A DNA stretch of 64,000 nucleotides, taken from positions 28,420,545-28,484,544 of the forward strand of contig CM037861.1 of assembly GCA_021292105.1 (NCBI GenBank). Reading direction: 5' to 3'. Under the pieces are notes generated by a model. The model searched no databases. It worked only from the letters and a program-made list of their open reading frames with translations, and was not told the DNA's origin. Within the stretch, counting starts at the first letter, position 1. Each line of letters opens with the position of its first letter. The DNA is from Anadara kagoshimensis (Eukaryota; Mollusca; Bivalvia; Arcoida; Arcidae). This document shows, piece after piece, positions 1 to 10,138 of this stretch. The position numbers and the translations under genes were made by a program.

Positions 1-348
1 TTCTTTGAAGGATGACAAAAAATAAGTACATTTCACACATCTGTTTTAATGAAAATTGATATATGTTTAGATGGGTAAATTTAAAATAAATTCGATGAAA
101 TGGGGTTTGCCACTGTACCATGTAATACCCTGTAATGTTTTTGTGGAACTTGTATATCCATTTTAAATAGAATCGTATCAATTTCTGTTTTCCCGTAAAA
201 GCGATGTTATTCCGGGAATTTGCAGCGTAAACGTTTTGGAAAACGCCCCATACAAACACTAAAAGTGTTGATAAGATGGCACAGCGGCTGTCCCCTATAC
301 CTTTACATATGTTGTTGTCTAAAATGTCACATATTGTTTATTATTCAG
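1..348. other. Left edge, probable intron
   Basis: AT-rich sequence with no exon that I can support. It ends in a pyrimidine-rich stretch and the acceptor ATTATTCAG at 340-348, which opens the exon at 349. It is therefore most likely the intron before that exon. An open frame starts at an ATG at 220 and reads through the acceptor, but that ATG lies in intron-like sequence and I do not take it as a start. Confidence 0.5.
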
Positions 349-1544
349 GGTTTCACACCAGAGCAGTTAGCTATCTTTAGTATAAATCAGTTACGTGCAG
401 TCACCGAACAGCAATACAACGCTCTGAGTGATAATCAACGGAATGTTATGAAGACGACTCTTGGTTCCGATGTTCCGGTAGTCAGCTTTGGAACAAAACT
501 CGGTAGGTAATACCCTTCCAGCACCACTTATTAAAGGTACTTTACTGTAGGTTTGTGGCCGCAAATGATTCTGATGGTTCATGATGTCCCGGTTGTCATG
601 TTTTAGTTTCCCCTATACACTACAGGCATCGATGAAAGGTACTTTACTGTAGTTTTAGGATAATGCAATTTTCCTATGTTTGTTGTCCTAGTCATCAAGT
701 ATGAAACTAAACTCTGTAAGTATCTCCTACGTTGCTGGCATCGCTGAAAGGCACTTTACTGTTCCTGCAACTGTGCTTGTGTCAGTGATTTTTTTTTTCG
801 ATGTCCGACGCACGAAGTTAGCTTTGGAACAAAACTTGGTAAGTAGTACCCTACGCTACTGGCATCGTTGAAAAGTACTTACTGTATATTCGACTATGTG
901 GCAGTCAATTTTTCCCATAACCGACATCCGATGTCCCGTTAGTCGGTTTTGAAACAAAACTTGGCGAGTAGTACCCTACATTACTAACATCTGTGGAAGG
1001 TCCTTTACTGCATGTGCTGATATTTGTGGAAACTAAGTAAGTCAATTTTGTAGCAAATCTAGTGAATTTAAATGAATGTAATAGAAGCCCACGTTAGTAA
1101 TACCTTTCCGGGTTTTTTCCTAAATGCTCACTGATTTTTGTTAGTTATATAATAAACATGATCAATTTTATGTTCTACTCCACTGGACATTGACGAATAT
1201 ACGGGTCGACCTTGATCTTTGTAAATTAAAGCATTAACAGAACTTTTTTGTTTCTATTTTAACCTTACAAAATGTCGATTGGAAATTTGTTATACAATAG
1301 CGTCCTAACCATTCCAAATGTATTGCCACAACAATACTAGTATGTATGGAATCCAAATGGGTTTGCTTTATTAGCTTTCGTGGTTTTACACTTACGATAG
1401 ATTTGTTGTCATTTACAAACAATTGATGTATGCCTTTTATGATTTTGTTATTTTAATGATATATTTATTTATTTCGTTGTAGATCCTACGAAGACGCTGC
1501 TGTCGGTGTTGTTACTTCTGTCTTTTAGTCTTCTATTAGGATGA
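349..1544 (+). CDS. 3' end of a mesothelin/stereocilin-like, probably GPI-anchored protein (two exons)
   Basis: Two exons: 349-502 and 1483-1544. The first begins after an acceptor at 347-348 in phase 0 and ends in phase 1 at the donor GTAGGT (503). The second begins after TTGTAG (1477-1482), completes a GAT codon and stops at TGA 1542-1544. Together they give 71 residues. The first part reads GFTPEQLAIFSINQLRAV and resembles the helical repeats of the mesothelin/stereocilin/otoancorin superfamily (pattern TPEQL..hs..QL..l). The last 20 residues contain TKTLLSVLLLLSFSLLLG and then stop. A short hydrophobic C-terminus after a small-residue region (SFGTK) is the usual layout of a GPI-attachment signal. 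If correct, this is the tail of an extracellular surface protein whose other exons lie left of the window. An alternative donor at 508 would give an unremarkable 16-residue end, but the neighbouring duplicated copies support GT at 503. Family assignment is by pattern only. Confidence 0.55.
455..1015 (+). repeat. Five degenerate tandem copies of an exon end with its splice donor
   Basis: The last ~45 bases of the 349-502 exon, its donor and ~50 bases of intron recur downstream at roughly 575-655, 690-770, 805-885 and 915-1015. Shared landmarks are the words around GGAACAAAACTTGG, a GTAAGT-like donor, TACCCTACG, a GGCATCG(A/T)TGAAAGG stretch and CTTTACTGTA. The copies at 690 and 805 keep stronger donors (GTAAGT) than the true exon (GTAGGT). 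The copies carry substitutions and lack their own acceptors, so they read as decayed local duplications rather than extra exons. Confidence 0.6.
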
Positions 1545-2643
1545 GAAATTGCATATAATTAAAAAATACTATTCATATTATGTTGTTGGTATGCTTGTTA
1601 AAACTCTGATATGGTATCATCATAAACTTATATACTAATCCATGTCCAAATCAAAAATACAGAAGCAAAGTAAAAACTTTGAAATGAAAAATTCATTTGG
1701 TTGAAAACGTAAACTTTCACCAGGGAAGTGAGACCGGGTGCTTCGAAAGTGTACGCACCTTTTGTTTTAGCAATATAGCTAGCTACACCTACCATGTGTG
1801 TAATCAAAATTGAGTGAAAGGAACATAGAACGTCAAATTTATTTAGGATAATCCTGGACAGAGAGATATCATATAATACAATATTACTGTTTTTTTAAAT
1901 AGGTATATTATTTAATAGAATTTGTTTGGTGTTTTTTTTCTTAAATCAGAATCACCTAGATCCAAGTTTCAGAATATCCGCTAAATGCACTCGGCAATTT
2001 TATAATCAGACCATCAAAAAGCTGAAACTCAGCAACAGATCGAAATAAGACAGCAATATAAATGATAGTATGAGCGCACCTAGACGAAGCAAGATACATC
2101 AGTTTACATTTTTCCATTAAACGGTTGGTAAATACCGCAAAGGTGACAAGGTAAAAAGTAGCATAAACTATTGAGTAGAAGCATGTAAAATTGGAAACAA
2201 ACTCTTAGGATCTAGTCTATAATATGTTCCGTTGTTTATAGTGATTTCTTTGAAGTACTTTTGTAAACAGTAATTCTGAAACGGCATCTCATTTAATTTG
2301 GAAGAGCGTCTAGCTTCAGAGCAGGGATTGAAATATAGGTTTTTCATTCACAAGACTTAGAATTTCAAAATGTACCTTGCCTGGCTTTTGATATTAAGAG
2401 AAAAATATTGACTGGTTCACCTGATGTGATTATAATGTGACTGGGGAGTGTTATGTTTGTTACGTATTGACTCCGTGAGCTAGTCTCTTATAACCGGCCA
2501 GATTGCGCGCTAATGCTAGACAGTCCACAATATCAAACACAGACAGTCCACAATATCAAACACAAACATATCAGTCTAGTTCAAAATTACGAGAGCAAAT
2601 TAGAAACCTTGGTTCTCTTGGAGGATCATCATTTTCTGTCTGG
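1545..2643. other. Non-coding stretch, 3' flank of the first gene
   Basis: No exon, RNA gene or transposon end is recognised. The only structure is a small tandem duplication at about 2518-2565, where a 25-base word containing CAGTCCACAATATCAAACAC occurs twice. The first few hundred bases should be the 3' untranslated region of the gene ending at 1544. No convincing AATAAA lies close to that stop. Confidence 0.4.
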
Positions 2644-2862
2644 CTAGCTTAACCCGTCAGATCTGAGGAAAGAGCATGGCAAATATATCCGGAATAATGA
2701 TGGATACAGAGTCATAATATTATCAACAAAGTTGCGATGGTCATAGCACTTTTTAAAGGCATTGATAAGTCTACGTTTGCAATGTCTTTGATTCAGCAAT
2801 TTATTTGTAAGCATTTGCTTCGTCGTATAATACGTAATAGGAATAAAAGTAAGCTGTAACAT
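2644..2862 (-). pseudogene. Possible retroelement ORF fragment
   Basis: A 72-codon open frame whose middle part, around residues 20-45, reads LLNQRHCKRRLINAFKKCYD. This resembles, from memory, a short basic helix-rich segment found in reverse-transcriptase-bearing mobile ORFs of molluscs (pattern LL.QG..K.RL...F.KFY.R). It is isolated, short, has no neighbouring domain and is followed by a stop, so at best it is a relic. A chance open frame in AT-rich DNA is the main alternative. Confidence 0.22.
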
Positions 2863-2884
2863 AACGTATTAACTGTGAAACATA

Positions 2885-3132
2885 TTTTGTCACCCTTCAA
2901 ATAAATTTCTCGCATACCGATTGGTTAACTTGCCGGGGTACATGGAACGATGTTCGGAAATCTGGCGGGGTACATGAAAGCACGCGACGTTTAGCGGTAA
3001 AAGGGAAGTAACTCGTACATCTCTGACGTCTAGTTACGGTAAACAAACATGGCGACAACGCACGCAAGTCACGGAAAATACGAAATGGAAGTTAAAAAGA
3101 TCCAACTGGTAACGCTTTAAAGGGTGACAAAA
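2885..3132. mobile_element. MITE with TTTTGTCACCCTT termini (copy 1)
   Basis: Ends in inverted repeats: TTTTGTCACCCTTCAAA at 2885-2901 and TTTAAAGGGTGACAAAA at 3116-3132, 17 bp with one mismatch. A second, more decayed copy lies at 54481-54720 in the same orientation. There is no coding capacity, so it would be non-autonomous. No clear target-site duplication could be read. The homology between the two copies continues past the right terminus (3133-3205 versus 54721-54808), so the true mobile unit may be larger. Confidence 0.65.
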
Positions 3133-3471
3133 ACGGCTCAGGGTACATAAATCTTTGACGGGGTACATGGGACCGTGTAACCTGCCAAAGCCCTGTATAA
3201 CTTATAATATACGTGTACATCGTTACCAGGAGAAACAGGTACATGTTGGTATTTTAAGTTCAAGTATTAATCCTGTTTGTGTCTACCTATCCAGCTGTTA
3301 ACAACATTTCTCAATCCATTTAAATTAAACTTCCCACGATTCTTATTTTTTTTTACTGATGGGTTAAGCTCTTCAAAATTCAACTTACAATTCCAGATGA
3401 ACCGACTGGCTTTCCAGGTTAATATACACGTGTTAAAATTAATTTCCTAATTTTAAAAAAATTCTCCTTTG
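3133..3471. other. Repeat-associated flank, otherwise empty
   Basis: Bases 3133-3205 are shared with 54721-54808, including GTACATGGGACCGTGTAACC starting at 3163, which appears as its reverse complement in the other copy. The remainder to 3471 holds no recognisable feature. Confidence 0.4.
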
Positions 3472-4800
3472 CTTTTTGATTGTGATTGGGACATGGACCG
3501 GTATGTTTGTGTTTGACATTTGGGATTGTGATTGAGACATGGGCCAGAATGATTGTCTAAAATTTGGGATTGTGAATGGGACATGGACTGGTATGTTTGT
3601 GTTTGACATATGGTTTTGTGTTAGTGACATAGACCGGTATGTTTGTGTTTGACATTTGGGGTTGTGCTTGAGACATGGGCCAGAATGCTTGTCTAAAATT
3701 TTGGATTGTGAATGGGACATGGACAGGTATGTTTGTGTTTGACATATGGTTTTGTGTTAGTGACATAGACCGGTATTTTTTGTGATTTTTGTGACATTTA
3801 GGATTGTGATTGGGACATAGATCGGTATATTTGTTTCACATTTGGCATTGTGCTTGAAACATAGACCGGTGTGTTTGTGTTTATCATTTAGGATTGTGAT
3901 TGGGGCATAGGCCGGTATGTTTGTGTTTGACGTTTGGGATTGTGATTGGGACATGGAACGTTATGTTTTTTGTTGTTTTTTTATTTATTTTTATTTTCTT
4001 GACATTTGGCATTGTGATTGAATCATAGACCGGTGTATTTTGTGTTTATCATATAGGATTGTGATTGGGACATAGACCGGTGTGTTTGTATTTGACATTT
4101 GGGATTATGAATTGGACATGAACCGGTATGTTTGTGTTTGACATTTGGGATTGTGGTTTGGACATAGGCCGGTATGTTTGTTTTTGACATTTGGGATTAT
4201 GATTGGGACATAGGCCGGTATGTTTGTATTTGACATTTGGGATTATGATTGGGACATGGACTGGTATGTTTCTGTTTGACATTAGGAATTGTGATTGAGA
4301 CATGGACCAGAATGTTGGTTTTTTGACATTTGGGATTGTGGTTGGAACATAGGCCAGTATGTTTGTGTTTGACATTTGGGATTATGAATTGGACATGAAC
4401 CGGTATGTTTGTGTTTGACATTTGGGATTGTGGTTTGGACATAGGCCGGTATGTTTGTGTTTGACATTTGGGATTGTGATTGAGACATGGACCGTAATGT
4501 TTGTTTTTGACATTTTGGGTTATGATTGGGACATAGGCCGGTATGTTTGTATTTGGCATGTTGGATTATGATTGGGACATGGACTGGTATGTTTGTGTTT
4601 GACATTAAGAATTGTGATTGAGACATGGACCAGAATGTTGGTTTTTAGGCATTTGGGATTGTGGTTGGGACATAGGCCGGTATGTTTGTGTTTGACATTT
4701 GGGATTATGATTGGGACATGGACTGGTATGTTTGTGTTTATCATTTGGGATTGTGATTGAGACATGGACCAGAATGTTGGTTTTTGACATTTTGGAATAT
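3472..4800. repeat. 46-bp minisatellite, block 1
   Basis: About 29 tandem units of ~46 bp, each carrying GACATTTGGGATTGTGATTG, then GGACATGGACCGGTATG and TTTGTGTTT. Two main variants intermix: one with ACCGGTATGTTTGTG and one with ACCAGAATGTTGGTTTTT. Because 46 is not a multiple of three, the three minus-strand frames cycle through the same translation and all stay open for long runs (peptides rich in NHNPK and TNIPVHV words). That is a property of the repeat unit and not evidence for a protein. Confidence 0.9.
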
Positions 4801-5270
4801 TTACAATACCTTTTGAATGCCTATGATGAACTCATTGTAGAACAGTTGGGACATTCGGCAATGACCCACGCTTTTTCACATAATTTTGCGTATTAATACA
4901 CCTATGCACTACTCAGTCCAACAAAACGTCGCGCATTGATGTTTCGAATAACCTGTCATCTATACAATCGGGATTTTTGACAAATTCAACATTTAACAGT
5001 TTTAATTTGACAATCAATATGAATTTGTAACTTTGTTTGCCAATTCGAATAAAATTTTATGAAATGTTCTTTTGTTTTCAGCGTACTATTTTTTAAGCCG
5101 CCTATTACGTCAAATCAATGAGTTGGCGGGAATTATCTTGATTGACATATTGGCTGTTCCCAGAATGTTTACATTGCCGACAGATTCCATATTTACCGGT
5201 TTTTTTCCTTAAATGTATGATGCAATCGAGAAGTTTGTGAAAAGAATACAAGGAAAAATATTGTTGTATT
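4801..5270. other. Unique spacer between the two minisatellite blocks
   Basis: Non-repetitive AT-rich DNA. A plus-strand frame reads EYLQYLLNAYDELIVEQLGH just after the array and stops at about 4896. It has protein-like composition but no start and no splice sites, so I do not call it. Nothing else is recognised. Confidence 0.4.
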
Positions 5271-5640
5271 ATGAATTGGACATGGACCGGTATGTTGGTG
5301 TTTAACATTTGGGATTATGATTTGGACAAGGACTGGTGTGTTTGTGTTTGACATTTGGGATTGAGATTGAGACATGGACCAGAATGTTGGTTTTTAAACA
5401 TTTAGGGTTGTGATTGGGATATAGACCGGTATGTTTGTGTTTAACATTTGGGATTATGATTTGGACATGGACCGGTATGTTTGTTTTTGACATTTGGGAT
5501 TGTGATTGAAACATAGACCGGTGTGTTTGTGTTTAGATTTAGACATAAACCGGTATGTTTGTATTTGACATTTAGGATATTGTGATTGGGACATGGACTG
5601 GTGTGTTTGTGTTTGAAATTTGAGATTGTGATTAGGAACA
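5271..5640. repeat. 46-bp minisatellite, block 2
   Basis: About eight more units of the same 46-bp sequence and in the same orientation as block 1, with one shortened unit near 5530. The array ends in a degraded unit at about 5635. The two blocks were probably continuous before the 470-bp spacer arose or was inserted. Confidence 0.85.
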
Positions 5641-6139
5641 TTGACCGTTTCCTGTTTTTCCTCAGTCTACTCCATTTATTACTTCCGCCCCCGTCTTTTT
5701 TGTCATTGCTGTTACTTACGTTGCTCTTTCTATCAGGTGATCTAGGGTGCGTGCTTACGCGCCTCTTCCTGTCTAGGTTCCGGAAACCTACTCGCGACAG
5801 ATACCACAACACCAGCAGTGTCACCAGCATGCTGATTATCTCCGAGTTGGAGACGGACCCGAGTTCAACTTTGTACTCTCTACATAATATCACAAGCTTG
5901 TATACATCATCATTCGGGGCAGATACCACAACCACAGCATGCTGATTAACTTTAAAAACAAGAAGGACCCTAGTCTAACTTTGTATTCTCTACAAAATAT
6001 CTAACAACATTTGTATACATGAACATTGATAATATTTCATTATTTAAGGACAGTAGATGTTGTTTTGGTGGACATCCTTACCCACGAATTTACATGGCAA
6101 CGAAATAAAATAATTCAACTTCAAGTTAAGATTACAAAT
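5641..6139. other. Unassigned segment with an imperfect ~120-bp duplication
   Basis: Both strands stay open across about 5650-5940. The minus frame contains a hydrophobic run (ISMLVTLLVLWYLSRVGF) followed by a basic stretch; the plus frame is Leu/Ser-rich. The two frames overlap and neither has a defensible start. A segment with CAGCATGCTGATTA, TTTGTACTCTCTACA and TTGTATACAT occurs twice, at about 5810-5910 and 5930-6025. Bases 6026-6139 are simple flank of the macrosatellite. A short membrane-protein exon on the minus strand is possible but unproven. Confidence 0.3.
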
Positions 6140-7252
6140 CAATATCTCGGCCCGTCGTTAGCTACATTTCTACAACTTTTTGGCAGCTGTTATCTATCTC
6201 TCGACAGTTTTTCGGTCAATAAAGATCCATATCTCGGCCACTCGGTTGCCGATTTTCACTACTTTTTCTTAGCTTATTTAAGTATTAAACTTAGGTCTGT
6301 CGAAAGTTTAATATTTAGATAACGAAATTGTACCGTTTATCTCGGCCCGTCGTTAGATACATTTCTACAACTTTTTGGCAGCTGTTATCTATCTCTCGAC
6401 AGTTTTTCGGTCAATAAAGATCCATATCTCGGCCACTCGGTTGCCGATTTTCACTACTTTTTCTTAGCTTATTTAAGTATTAAACTTTCGACAGGTCTGT
6501 ACTTTACATGCGGACGGGACATTTTGCGTAATTTTGAAAACGCTAAAACGGACATTCACTGATGCCAGGAATACTTTTTTGCGATATTGACTGTGACGTC
6601 ATAGATCTAGAGAGGATGCTCTTCTCTATGACGTCACAATAAGTTCTTTCTATGACGCCACAATCGATTCTTAGTAACGGGATCGAACCCAAAATTCTTA
6701 TGTTTTTCTACCTCTGTTCATGCATTCAGCGCAATCAGCAAAGTGTGAATAAAACAAAATGTAACTAAACAATCGCTAAAAGGAGTTGAGTTGAGTTGAG
6801 TAATGGTGTTTATTGACCCAGTCAAGAATATTTCACTTATATCGAGACGTCGCCAGCTATAGGCGAAGGTGCAGAAAACTTGCTTGTACGTTGCGCTGAT
6901 GGCATTATACAGCAGGGTTCTTTGGGGTGCAAAGGAGGAAATGTGTAAAAAGTTGGAAATTGAAGAAAAAAGAACAAAATGTTGTTGATAATAAAAAATG
7001 TACATTTTCGGTAAAGTTGTAGACAATCGGAAAAATTGTATTTATATGAAAATGCATGATGTTGAAGTTGGTATGTGCAGTGTGTTTTCTTTTCATATAA
7101 GTGAGTGGGGGCGTTAATTGCTCTTTGCAAGCAATCCTAACTGTACTACAACTGTTAAGCCTATACTCCCACTTGTGATCGAGTACTCATCAATCACCCT
7201 ATTCCACTAACGGGAAAAGCGGCTCGCTTTTTTCTTTTCTCATGTTTGACTT
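6140..7252 (+). repeat. Left-edge, partly rearranged macrosatellite monomer
   Basis: The array begins with a partial copy of the inverted-repeat segment (6140-6300), repeats it (6300-6495) and then runs through the rest of a monomer. It differs from all inner monomers in three ways. Only one copy of the ~61-bp SINE-like piece is present at 6795-6858. About 48 bp around the CpG-rich GCACGCTCGCGTACG word is missing near 7112. The hairpin at 6592-6638 is a perfect inverted repeat. These features fit an older or less homogenised edge unit. Confidence 0.8.
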
Positions 7253-9132
7253 ATGTTTTCTCAAACAAACAATAAAACTGTGTGTTGTGTGAAACGACAC
7301 TATTTCTATCAAACTCTAAGAGACAAAACAAATCAGAAGTTGCAATACACGTTTTTCAATTATTATTGTAATTTTGGTAATTTCGGAAAACTGCTTTGTT
7401 ACTGTTTTGTTGCCAAAACACTTAAAAATACACTCAAAAATTCCTTAAATCACTTTTACACGCTTCGTCGGACTTACGTTTTTGATAACATACATTGCGG
7501 GTCATGCACAGTACAGGCCTGTCGAAAGTTTAACATTAAGATAACGAAATTGTACCGTTTATCTCGGCCCCTCGTTAGCTACATTTCCACAGCTTTTTGG
7601 CAGCTTGGCAGTTGTTATCTATCTCTCTCGTCGGAATTACGTTTTGATACCATATATTACAGGGCATGTACAGTACAGGTCTGTCGAAAGTTTAACATTT
7701 AAGAAATTGTACCGTTTCTCTCGGTCTCTCGTTAGTTACATTTCCACAGCTTTTTTGGCAGCTTGGAAGCTGTTATCCATCTCTCTCGCCGGACTTACGT
7801 TTTTATAACATATTTATAACATATTTTACGGGTCAAGTAAAGTACAGGTCTGTCGAAAGTTTAATATTAAGATAACGAAATTGTACCGTTTATCTCGGCC
7901 CGTCGTTAGCTACATTTCTACAACTTTTTGGCAGCAGTTATCTATCTCTTGACAGTTTTTCGGTCAATAAAAATCCATATCTCGGCCACTCGGTTGCCGA
8001 TTTTCACTACTTTTTCTTAGCTTATTTAAGTATTAAACTTTCGACAGGTCTGTACTTTACATGCGGACGGGACATTTTGCGTAATTTTGAAAACGCTTAA
8101 AACGGACATTCACTGATGCCCGGAATAATTTTTTGCGATATTGACTGTGACGTCATAGATCTAGAGAGGATGCTCTTCTCTATGACGCCACAATAAGTTC
8201 TTTCTATGACGCCACAATCGATTCTTAGTAACGGGATCGAACCCGAAATTCTTATGTTTTTCTACCTCTGTTCATGCATTCAGCGCAATCAGCAAAGTGT
8301 GAATAAAACAAAATGTAACTTAACAATCGCTAAAAGGAGTTGAGTTGAGTTGAGTAATGGTGTTTATTAACCAAGTCAAGAATATTTCACTTATATCGAG
8401 ACGTCGCCAGTTGAGTAATGGTGTTTATTGACCCAGTCAAGAATATTTCACGTATATCGAGACGTCGCCAGCTATAGGCGAAGGTGCAGAAAACTTGCTT
8501 GTACGTTGCGCTGATGGCATTATACAGCAGGGTTCTTTGGGGTGCAAAGGAGGAAATGTGTAAAAAGTTGGAAATTGAAGAAAAAAGAACAAAATGTTGT
8601 TGATAATAAAAAATGTACATTTTCGGTAAAGTTGTAGACAATCGGAAAAATTGTATTTATATGAAAATGCATGATGTTGAAGTTGGTATGTGCAGTGTGT
8701 TTTCTTTTCATATAAGTGAGTGGGGGCGTGCACATAAAGGCACGCTCGCGTACGCACATAGCGACGAATTGTGTATTGGGTTATTTGCTCTTTGCAAGCA
8801 ATCCTAACTGTACTACAACTGTTAAGCCTATACTCCCACTTGTGATCGAGTACTCATCAATCACCCTATTCCACTAACGGGAAAAGCGGCTCGCTTTTTT
8901 CTTTTCTCATGTTTGACTTATGTTTTCTCAAACAAACAATAAAACTGTGTGTTGTGTGAAACGACACTATTTCTATCAAACTCTAAGAGACAAAACAAAT
9001 CAGAAGTTGCAATACACGTTTTTCAATTATTATTGTAATTTTGGTAATTTCGGAAAACTGCTTTGTTACTGTTTTGTTGCCAAAACACTTAAAAATACAC
9101 TCAAAAATTCCTTAAATCACTTTTACACGCTT

Positions 9133-9614
9133 CGTCGGACTTACGTTTTTGATAACATACATTGCGGGTCATGCACAGTACAGGCCTGTCGAAAGTTTAA
9201 CATTAAGATAACGAAATTGTACCGTTTATCTCGGCCCCTCGTTAGCTACATTTCCACAGCTTTTTGGCAGCTTGGCAGTTGTTATCTATCTCTCTCGTCG
9301 GAATTACGTTTTGATACCATATATTACAGGGCATGTACAGTACAGGTCTGTCGAAAGTTTAACATTTAAGAAATTGTACCGTTTCTCTCGGTCTCTCGTT
9401 AGTTACATTTCCACAGCTTTTTTGGCAGCTTGGAAGCTGTTATCCATCTCTCTCGCCGGACTTACGTTTTTATAACATATTTATAACATATTTTACGGGT
9501 CAAGTAAAGTACAGGTCTGTCGAAAGTTTAATATTAAGATAACGAAATTGTACCGTTTATCTCGGCCCGTCGTTAGCTACATTTCTACAACTTTTTGGCA
9601 GCAGTTATCTATCT
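9133..9614 (+). repeat. Three ~160-bp sub-repeats inside the monomer
   Basis: Units start at 9133 (CGTCGGACTTACG), 9296 (CGTCGGAATTACG) and 9454 (CGCCGGACTTACG). Each continues through GTACAGG(C/T)CTGTCGAAAG, GAAATTGTACCGTTT, TCTCGG, CGTTAG(C/T)TACATTTC and TTTTTGGCAGC to TATC(T/C)ATCTC. Periods are about 163, 158 and 161. The three differ from each other far more than monomers differ, so the sub-repeats predate amplification of the 1.66-kb unit. The same arrangement is present in every monomer. Confidence 0.85.
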
Positions 9615-9721
9615 CTTGACAGTTTTTCGGTCAATAAAAATCCATATCTCGGCCACTCGGTTGCCGATTTTCACTACTTTTTCTTAGCTTATTTAAGTAT
9701 TAAACTTTCGACAGGTCTGTA
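9510..9721. repeat. Inverted-repeat-bounded 212-bp segment of the monomer
   Basis: Left arm TACAGGTCTGTCGAAAGTTT (from 9510) and right arm ending AAACTTTCGACAGGTCTGTA (to 9721) are near-perfect inverse copies. The inner sequence contains TATCTCGG twice. A diverged copy sits inside the transposon at 20474-20670, and a partial second copy is at the left array edge. This suggests an old MITE-like element that became part of the monomer. No target duplication is preserved. Confidence 0.6.
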
Positions 9722-9811
9722 CTTTACATGCGGACGGGACATTTTGCGTAATTTTGAAAACGCTTAAACGGACATTCACTGATGCCCGGAATAATTTTTT
9801 GCGATATTGAC

Positions 9812-9857
9812 TGTGACGTCATAGATCTAGAGAGGATGCTCTTCTCTATGACGCCAC
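9812..9857. other. Hairpin with CRE-like palindrome TGACGTCA, one per monomer
   Basis: TGTGACGTCATAGA on the left and CTATGACGCCACA on the right can pair around a ~20-base middle. A third CTATGACGCCACA follows about 20 bases later. TGACGTCA is the consensus cAMP-response/ATF site, but a site inside a satellite need not be functional. In the edge monomer (6592-6638) both arms carry GACGTC and the pairing is perfect. In all inner monomers the right arm is GACGCC. Confidence 0.6.
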
Positions 9858-10015
9858 AATAAGTTCTTTCTATGACGCCACAATCGATTCTTAGTAACGG
9901 GATCGAACCCGAAATTCTTATGTTTTTCTACCTCTGTTCATGCATTCAGCGCAATCAGCAAAGTGTGAATAAAACAAAATGTAACTTAACAATCGCTAAA
10001 AGGAGTTGAGTTGAG

Positions 10016-10138
10016 TTGAGTAATGGTGTTTATTAACCAAGTCAAGAATATTTCACTTATATCGAGACGTCGCCAGTTGAGTAATGGTGTTTATTGACCC
10101 AGTCAAGAATATTTCACGTATATCGAGACGTCGCCAGC
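10016..10138 (+). repeat. Duplicated SINE-like piece inside the monomer
   Basis: Two ~61-bp copies in tandem (10016-10076, 10077-10138), each TTGAGTAATGGTGTTTATT, then TCAAGAATATTTCAC, then ATCGAGACGTCGCCAG. The words AAGAATATTTCACTTATAT and a following CCAGCT...GGTGAA also open the dispersed SINE-like relics at 39670 and 55945. The left-edge monomer has only one copy, so the duplication came before amplification of the inner array. Confidence 0.7.

Noticed and set aside
3439-5514. Long minus-strand ORFs with NHNPKCQTQTYRPMSQ-type repeats
   Set aside because: The 46-bp unit cycles all three frames through the same peptide. The frames overlap and have no starts in context.
5586-5945. 119-codon plus-strand ORF next to the minisatellite
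   Set aside because: Its first part is minisatellite sequence and the rest competes with an equally open minus-strand frame. No splice or start evidence favours either.
7253-7702. A 149-codon ORF conserved in nearly every macrosatellite monomer
   Set aside because: Its conservation follows from near-identity of the monomers. Its second half is a translation of two ~160-bp sub-repeats, it overlaps other equally conserved frames on both strands, and it shows no domain, splice context or recognised family. A synonymous-versus-nonsynonymous test across diverged monomers would be decisive.
8437-8757. Minus-strand 106- and 84-codon ORFs repeated in each monomer
   Set aside because: They overlap each other in different frames, are Phe/Tyr/Ser-rich as expected from AT-rich DNA and lie across the duplicated SINE-like piece.
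9900-9909. Pol III B-box (GGTTCGATCC on the minus strand) as a tRNA gene in each monomer
   Set aside because: No A-box at a suitable distance and no cloverleaf could be drawn around it. It may be a remnant of a SINE promoter.
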